In this document: piece by piece, positions 5,978 to 9,037 of the stretch
Position numbering within the stretch: the first letter of the stretch is position 1
Layout: the number at the start of each line of letters is the position of its first letter
Source of the DNA: Euzebyaceae bacterium
GTDB taxonomy: Bacteria; Actinomycetota; Nitriliruptoria; Euzebyales; Egibacteraceae
Direction: 5' to 3'
DNA: 9,037 nt
Assembly (NCBI GenBank): GCA_013696915.1
Contig: JACCXR010000209.1
Coordinates: 1-9,037 of the forward strand
Translations under genes and position numbers: made by a program
The notes under the pieces: model-generated
The model's input: the letters and a program-made list of their open reading frames with translations, nothing else
What the model was told of the DNA's origin: nothing
Databases searched by the model: none

Positions 5978-6373
5978 ATGCCGAAGATCAACCTCACCTC
6001 CGTGCTGGTCGACGACCAGGAGCGAGCCCTCAGCTTCTACACCGACGTGCTGGGGTTCCAGAAGAAAAACGACGTGCCAACCGGAGAGCACCGCTGGCTC
6101 ACCGTGGTGAGCCCCGACGACCCGGACGGCGTCGAGCTGCTCCTCGAACCCGACGCCCACCCGGCGGCCAGGCCGTTCAAGGAGGCGCTGGTCGCCGACG
6201 GCATCCCCTTCACGTCCTTCGCCGTCGACGACGTGCACCGCGTCCACGAGGAGCTCAGCAGCAAGGGTGTCCAGTTCCTGCAGCCGCCCACCGACATGGG
6301 GCCCGTGACCACCGTCGTCCTCGACGACACCTGCGGGAACCTCATCATGCTGGCATCCACGCAGCCCGACTAG
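5978..6373 (+). CDS. VOC-superfamily (glyoxalase/bleomycin-resistance fold) protein
   Basis: The protein has 131 residues from ATG 5978, with GAGG (5964-5967) upstream at ten bases. It shows two beta-alpha-beta-beta-beta modules. The first runs INLTSVLVDDQERALSFYTDVLGF (4-27) to GVELLLEPD (51-59). The second runs from PFTSFAVDDVHRVHEELSSKGV (77-98) to TTVVLDDTCGNLIMLAS (111-127). Of the usual metal ligands, E53 in the first module is present. The residue normally Glu or Gln in the last strand (GNLIxL) is Met here (M124), and no clear His stands at the start of either module, so classical metal-dependent glyoxalase chemistry is doubtful. It is one operon with the ArsR gene, which probably controls it in response to the compound this protein binds. 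The stop is 18 bases from the convergent MerR remnant. Confidence 0.9.
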   Translation: MPKINLTSVLVDDQERALSFYTDVLGFQKKNDVPTGEHRWLTVVSPDDPDGVELLLEPDAHPAARPFKEALVADGIPFTSFAVDDVHRVHEELSSKGVQFLQPPTDMGPVTTVVLDDTCGNLIMLASTQPD

Positions 6374-6391
6374 AGGGCGACCACCCGGCGG

Positions 6392-6956
6392 CTATTCCAC
6401 GTCGCCGGCTGCGGGCCCACCGCTGCGGTTGCCCCGGGCGGAGTGGTGCTCGTGGGCGACGCGGCGCAGGGCCGACAGGGCCGCGGCGTACACGACCGTC
6501 CCGACGACCACCTGCTCGACCGCCTGGGCTCGTAAACTGTCCACGGCCGTCCTGGCGACCTCGTGCGCGGCCAGCTGGTCGGTGGCGTGGGCATGGGGGA
6601 GGAGGACGGTGTCGGCATCGACATCGCGGCCCAATGCCCGCAGGCTCACCAGGGCCTGCGCAGCTCCTGACGGGCGGGCGCGGCCGGCGACACCTCCCAC
6701 CCCAGACGACGCAGGGGCTCGTAGACCTCGTCAAGCTCGTCGAGCGCCTCCCCCGACCGTGCGGGCGAGACCGCCCGATGGGCACGCCGAGCAACTCGTG
6801 GATGGGCAGGGCAGGATCGTCGACCGCAGCCAGCACCTCGCGGATCTGCTCGATGCCCAGGCCGCCGACCTCCCGCATCACCCGGACGAGGCGCAGCCTG
6901 TGGACGTGCATGTCGGTGTAGGAGGCCTGGTTGGGTCCGGTGGACTCTCTCTGCGG
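6392..6956 (-). pseudogene. frameshifted MerR-family regulator
   Basis: Three minus-strand frames together read as one MerR protein. Positions 6956-6783 give PNQASYTDMHVHRLRLVRVM, then VGGLGIEQIREVL and AAVDDPALPIHELLGV. Positions 6783-6649 give AHRAVSPARSGEALDELDEV followed by LRRLGWEVSPAAPARQEL. Positions 6661-6392 give ALVSLRALGRDVDADTVL and, later, AHEVARTAVDSL and VEQVVVGTVVYAAALSALRR, ending AHEHHSARG and a TAG. Shifts lie near 6783 and 6655. The expected N-terminus with the HTH (about 35-40 residues, usually starting MRISEL) cannot be found upstream in any frame. The reading pattern matches actinobacterial MerR regulators with a C-terminal all-helical domain. With the DNA-binding part lost and two shifts, it should be non-functional unless the shifts are assembly errors. 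It ends 18 bases from the convergent VOC gene. Confidence 0.78.
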
Positions 6957-7186
6957 CGTGGGGCGACGACTGAGACGAGTAGGACAAGGTCGGTCCGTAG
7001 CGCTCGTCTCCGGCTGAGGACCCACGGCTGACCGTGGTCGGCAGCGCTGATGAGCCCGGGTTGCCGAGCCGTGCTGAGATCCTCGATCGATGACGGCGCG
7101 CACATGATCGGCACCGCGCGCAGTCCATCGCCGACAGCGGCACCGCGTTGACTCGTACCCGGTCAGCAACGGCTCGGGGCCGGCGC
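6957..7186. other. unassigned stretch between two pseudogenes
   Basis: This 230-base stretch separates the end of the recognisable MerR remnant from the end of the LLM-like remnant. The missing MerR HTH should lie at its left end on the minus strand, but no frame reads like a MerR N-terminus. No promoter, hairpin or tRNA is evident. It probably represents deletion-scarred DNA. Confidence 0.4.
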
Positions 7187-7381
7187 TCACGCGGTCAGCG
7201 CTTCGACCGCGAGGTTGACCTGTCGGCGGATGTCGTCGGCCGGCAGGGTGAGGACGACCTCGTCGGCGTCGGCGGCCGCGTAGTGGCGCAGGCGTGATGC
7301 CGCCTGCGCACCCGTGCCGATGATCGTGGTGGCCGCCGCCGCGTCGTTTCCGGTGTCGAAGAAGGTCGCCAGCTGCGCCAC
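7187..7381 (-). pseudogene. C-terminal remnant of a probable LLM (F420/flavin-dependent) oxidoreductase
   Basis: About 64 codons end at 7187. They run on in frame from the last piece of the quinone-oxidoreductase remnant. The part ASRLRHYAAADADEVVLTLP, followed by ADDIRRQVNLAVEALTA, resembles the last helix-strand-helix of luciferase-like monooxygenases, where xxRLxxYxxAGADEVVLT is characteristic (AGADE is ADADE here). No start or N-terminal two-thirds is present. I infer that a deletion joined this tail directly to the previous gene. Because only the C-terminal motif is available, the family call is tentative. Confidence 0.42.
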
Positions 7382-8043
7382 CACGACGAGGACGGCCGTG
7401 CCGACGATGCCGCGGGCTTCGACCGCGCGGTGGGACGTCGGCCGCTTGCCCGAGCGGCGCAGTCGCCCAGGTGCTCCTGTGCTGTCCCGACCCAGCCTGG
7501 GTCGCTGTAGTCGGCCGTCGCGTCCGCTCCGAGGTCGCGGATGGCGCTGAGCTTGAGGGCGCCGCGCGCGGCCCCGACCGCTCCGGTGCCGGCCGACAAC
7601 TGCGCGAGCGGGCTGGTAGCGCCCGGACGCGCCGAGCAGTAGGACGCGGTCGTCGACGGTCACGGACAGATGCTCGAGCAGTGCGAACGCCGCGATGCCG
7701 TCGTCCAGTGCATGGGGCATGGCGACGACCCTGTCGGCTTCCGCCGACGGTCTGTTCGGCGTAGCCGCCCGTGGGCGCGTCGATCGCTCGCGCCACGACG
7801 CGTTGTCCGATCAGGGATTCGTCGCCGTCGTCGACGACCGCGGTGACGCGTCCGGCGACGCCGCCGCCGGGGATGTACGGCGGTTGGTGGGGGAACCAGT
7901 CCTCGCCGGCCACCAGACCGCAGCTTGGTGTCGAGGTCGAGCACGTCGACGGGGTCGACGTCCACGACCACCTTGGCCGGCCCGCGGCGTGGGGAGGCGA
8001 CGTCGCGGACCTCGGCCACGTGGGGGTCTCCTGTGGTCAGGTG
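7382..8043 (-). pseudogene. broken zinc-independent quinone oxidoreductase (MDR superfamily)
   Basis: Five pieces in alternating minus-strand frames line up with an MDR/quinone oxidoreductase. The order from the N-terminus is: GDPHVAEVRDVASPRRGPAK, then VDVLDLDTKLRSG (8043-7915); EDWFPHQPPYIPGGGVAGRV to GYAEQTVGG (about 7910-7740); DRVVAMPHALDDGIAAFALL and then DDRVLLLGASG (about 7735-7622); AARGALKLSAIRDLGADATA, then DYSDPGWV (about 7615-7464); and HRAVEARGIVGTAVLVV (7432-7382). The nucleotide-binding glycine motif is reduced to LLLGASG. About 100 residues between DYSDPGWV and the C-terminal EARGIVG motif are missing, so there is an internal deletion as well as four frame changes. The gene is certainly inactive as assembled. 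Its neighbour is a MerR pseudogene, and MerR-MDR pairs are a common arrangement, so the two may once have formed a regulator-enzyme unit. Confidence 0.78.
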
Positions 8044-8208
8044 TAGCCGCTGGCGGCGTGCGACCTCGGCCGGTGACAAGGCGGCCTGTCTGGCGACCTT
8101 GCACAACGTGCGCGCGACCGTGGTCCTGTCGATCGTCCCCGCCTTCTGCGGACACGTTGGCGGTGCACTGCACACCACTGTCGGTCGGCGTGGACTCTCG
8201 GGTTGGCG
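8044..8208. other. unassigned spacer between the MDR remnant and the toxin gene
   Basis: No reading frame in this 165-base interval resembles a known protein. A minus-strand frame running from 8178 into the MDR remnant begins with residues that do not look like an MDR start. No terminator-like hairpin with a T-run follows the toxin stop at 8209. Confidence 0.4.
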
Positions 8209-8544
8209 TCAGTGGTCGCGCAGCGAGCGTTCGACGAGGAGTTCGGCGAGGTCGCGGCGCCCGTCGAGGGCGGTGAGGACGACGACCGTTTCGCCGTGGA
8301 TGGCGAACATGATGCGGTAGGGGCCGACGAGCAGTTCGCGGTAGCCGGTGATGCCCTCTACTTCGAGTTCGGGCACGATCCGACAGCGCCGTGGCATCGT
8401 CTCGAGACCTTGCACGGCGTCGGCGATCGTCTCGTAGACGGCCTGCGCAGCGTCGATGCTGTCACGGTCGGCGATGTAGTCGATGATCGCGAGGAGGCCG
8501 TGGAGTGCGGTGTCGGTCCAGACGACGTCGAAGCGGTCGGTCAC
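8209..8544 (-). CDS. ParE/RelE-family toxin
   Basis: The protein has 111 residues. The start is GTG at 8544, which overlaps the antitoxin stop as GTGA. The N-terminus FDVVWTDTALHGLLAIIDYI (5-24), with an early alpha-helical hairpin through DAAQAVYETIADAVQGLE (31-48), is typical of ParE. The core is PRRCRIVPEL (51-60), GYRELLVGPYRIMFAIHG (67-84), VVVLTALDGRRDLAELL (87-103) and then ERSLRD. The YRELLVGPYRIMF strand pair with its Arg, and the late Asp-Gly-Arg-Arg, are family hallmarks. ParE proteins poison DNA gyrase, while RelE proteins cleave mRNA. Sequence alone does not decide which, but the length and helical N-terminus favour ParE. The gene is intact and has no internal shifts, unlike the genes to its left. 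It should be made with, and neutralised by, the upstream antitoxin. Confidence 0.9.
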   Translation of the reverse strand: MTDRFDVVWTDTALHGLLAIIDYIADRDSIDAAQAVYETIADAVQGLETMPRRCRIVPELEVEGITGYRELLVGPYRIMFAIHGETVVVLTALDGRRDLAELLVERSLRDH

Positions 8545-8828
8545 GCTCGGTCGCGGTGTGCGGCGAGGCGACCGCGAACGGCGGCGTCGACCGCGTCGAG
8601 GTCGTGGACGCGGCCGGCGTCGTGGTCACGGTCGCCCTGGGCGATGAGCTTGAGCAGGTGCAGCGCGCGGCGTTGGCGTTCGTAGGAGGCGACGTCCTGC
8701 AACACGGCGGTGGGTTTGCCGTTCTGGGTGATCACGATCGGACTGTGGCGTTCGGTGGCGCGGGTGATCAGTTCGGCGGCGCTGCGTTTGAGCGTGGTGA
8801 CGGGTTCGACGTCTTCGGTGAGATCCAT
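8541..8828 (-). CDS. Phd/YefM-family antitoxin
   Basis: The protein has 95 residues from ATG 8828. The N-terminal part VEPVTTLKRSAAELITRA (7-24), then RHSPIVITQNGKPTAVLQDV (27-46) and ASYE, is the Phd/YefM DNA-binding domain. Its SPIVITQNGKPxAVL strand-turn-strand is nearly invariant in the family. The rest (RQRRALHLLKLIAQGDRDHD, then AVDAAVRGRL) is a helical, presumably flexible toxin-binding tail. No ribosome-binding site precedes the ATG, and a -10-like TACGAT lies seven bases upstream, so the mRNA may be leaderless. The toxin gene follows with a 4-base overlap. As in other Phd-Doc and YefM-YoeB systems, the antitoxin probably represses its own promoter through the palindrome at its start. 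Confidence 0.92.
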   Translation of the reverse strand: MDLTEDVEPVTTLKRSAAELITRATERHSPIVITQNGKPTAVLQDVASYERQRRALHLLKLIAQGDRDHDAGRVHDLDAVDAAVRGRLAAHRDRA

Positions 8829-8846
8829 GGTGCCGATCGTAGCACC
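8829..8846 (-). promoter_or_regulatory. palindromic operator over the antitoxin promoter
   Basis: GGTGC (8829-8833) and GCACC (8842-8846) form a 5-bp inverted repeat around CGATCGTA. Read on the minus strand the core contains TACGAT (8836-8841), a plausible -10 box ending seven bases before the ATG. A weak -35 (TCGGTT, 8859-8864) sits 17 bases further up. Binding of the antitoxin-toxin complex here would shut off its own leaderless transcript. No second copy of the palindrome is apparent next to it. Confidence 0.5.
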
Positions 8847-8914
8847 GAATTCAGGGCGAACCGATGGCGGGCGCTGTGGAGCCCGGGGCCGTCATGCGTG
8901 ACACGGTGGTGACA

Positions 8915-9037
8915 CACCAGACCGACTACCGCGCGACCCGCCCCAAGGTCGAACGCAAGCTCGGCCACCTCTTGCGCCGCCGCCACGGCGGACGCTGCGC
9001 ACGCGTGCGCGGCAAACGCAAGGTCGACGCCGACTTC
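8915..9037 (+). mobile_element. partial IS1182-family transposase (C-terminal region, runs off the window)
   Basis: The plus-strand frame ending at 9037 reads HQTDYRATRPKVERKLGHLL, then RRRHGGRCARVRGKRKVDAD and F. This matches the conserved Arg-rich stretch near the C-terminus of IS1182-type DDE transposases, where RPKVERKxxHLxRRRHGGRRARVRG is characteristic (one Arg is Cys here). The frame is open back to 8843, just after an in-frame TAG at 8840. An ATG at 8894 or 8864 is available, but the residues before HQTDY do not resemble the transposase catalytic domain. This is therefore a truncated 3' piece, not an intact gene, and the element's other side lies beyond the window. The direction is opposite to the toxin-antitoxin pair. 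Confidence 0.72.

Noticed and set aside
6345..7913. 522-codon minus-strand frame through the pseudogene block
   Set aside because: Only two short parts look like protein (the MDR piece at its start and the MerR piece in its last third). The middle and end are shadow sequence, so it is not one gene.
1..9037. CRISPR array, riboswitch or phage genes
   Set aside because: No regularly spaced repeats, cas-like proteins, recognisable riboswitch cores or phage structural proteins were seen on either strand.

Overview
The window looks like a chromosomal segment from a high-GC actinomycete. Third-position GC is very high, one gene appears to be transcribed leaderless from a GTG start, and the protein families (a LuxR/MalT-type large ATPase regulator, DUF2306, an ArsR-VOC pair, IS1182-like transposase) are all common in Actinobacteria such as Geodermatophilaceae and their relatives. 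The genus cannot be fixed from this sequence.

Layout. Positions 71-344 hold three plus-strand tRNA genes: Lys(TTT), Asp(GTC) and Phe(GAA). Positions 345-1059 contain no intact gene. On the minus strand they hold remnants of a bicistronic pair: the 3' part of an antitoxin/regulator-like gene, overlapping the first ~50 codons of an AbiEii-type nucleotidyltransferase. Positions 1060-2686 are a tight three-gene minus-strand operon: a six-TM membrane protein, a DUF2306 membrane protein and a small soluble protein, joined by two ATGA stop/start overlaps. Just upstream and in the same direction is a large LAL-type regulator of 895 aa (2811-5498). The 124-bp gap between them carries a 7-bp inverted repeat and a 23-bp-spaced direct repeat. 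The simplest reading is that the regulator controls the membrane operon, or is partly co-transcribed with it.

Divergent from the regulator is a short plus-strand unit (5691-6373) encoding a small ArsR repressor and a VOC/glyoxalase-fold protein. Its promoter has a consensus -35 box and a palindrome in the spacer, and the predicted transcript begins at or next to the GTG start.

From 6392 to about 8043 the minus strand is a gene graveyard. It holds a MerR-family regulator with at least one internal frameshift zone per third of its length and no recognisable HTH start. Beyond that lies the tail of what looks like a flavin/F420-dependent LLM oxidoreductase fused to a quinone-oxidoreductase (MDR) gene that is broken by four frame changes and an internal deletion. 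An intact Phd/YefM-ParE toxin-antitoxin operon follows (8209-8828, minus strand), with a palindrome over its putative -10. The window ends inside the C-terminal region of an IS1182-type transposase (plus strand).

Overall, a conserved core (membrane operon, regulator, ArsR-VOC) lies between two decayed accessory zones, one next to the tRNA cluster and one next to the toxin-antitoxin operon and insertion sequence. I see no CRISPR array, phage module or clearly new defence system. The regulator plus three-gene membrane operon is the least understood functional unit here.
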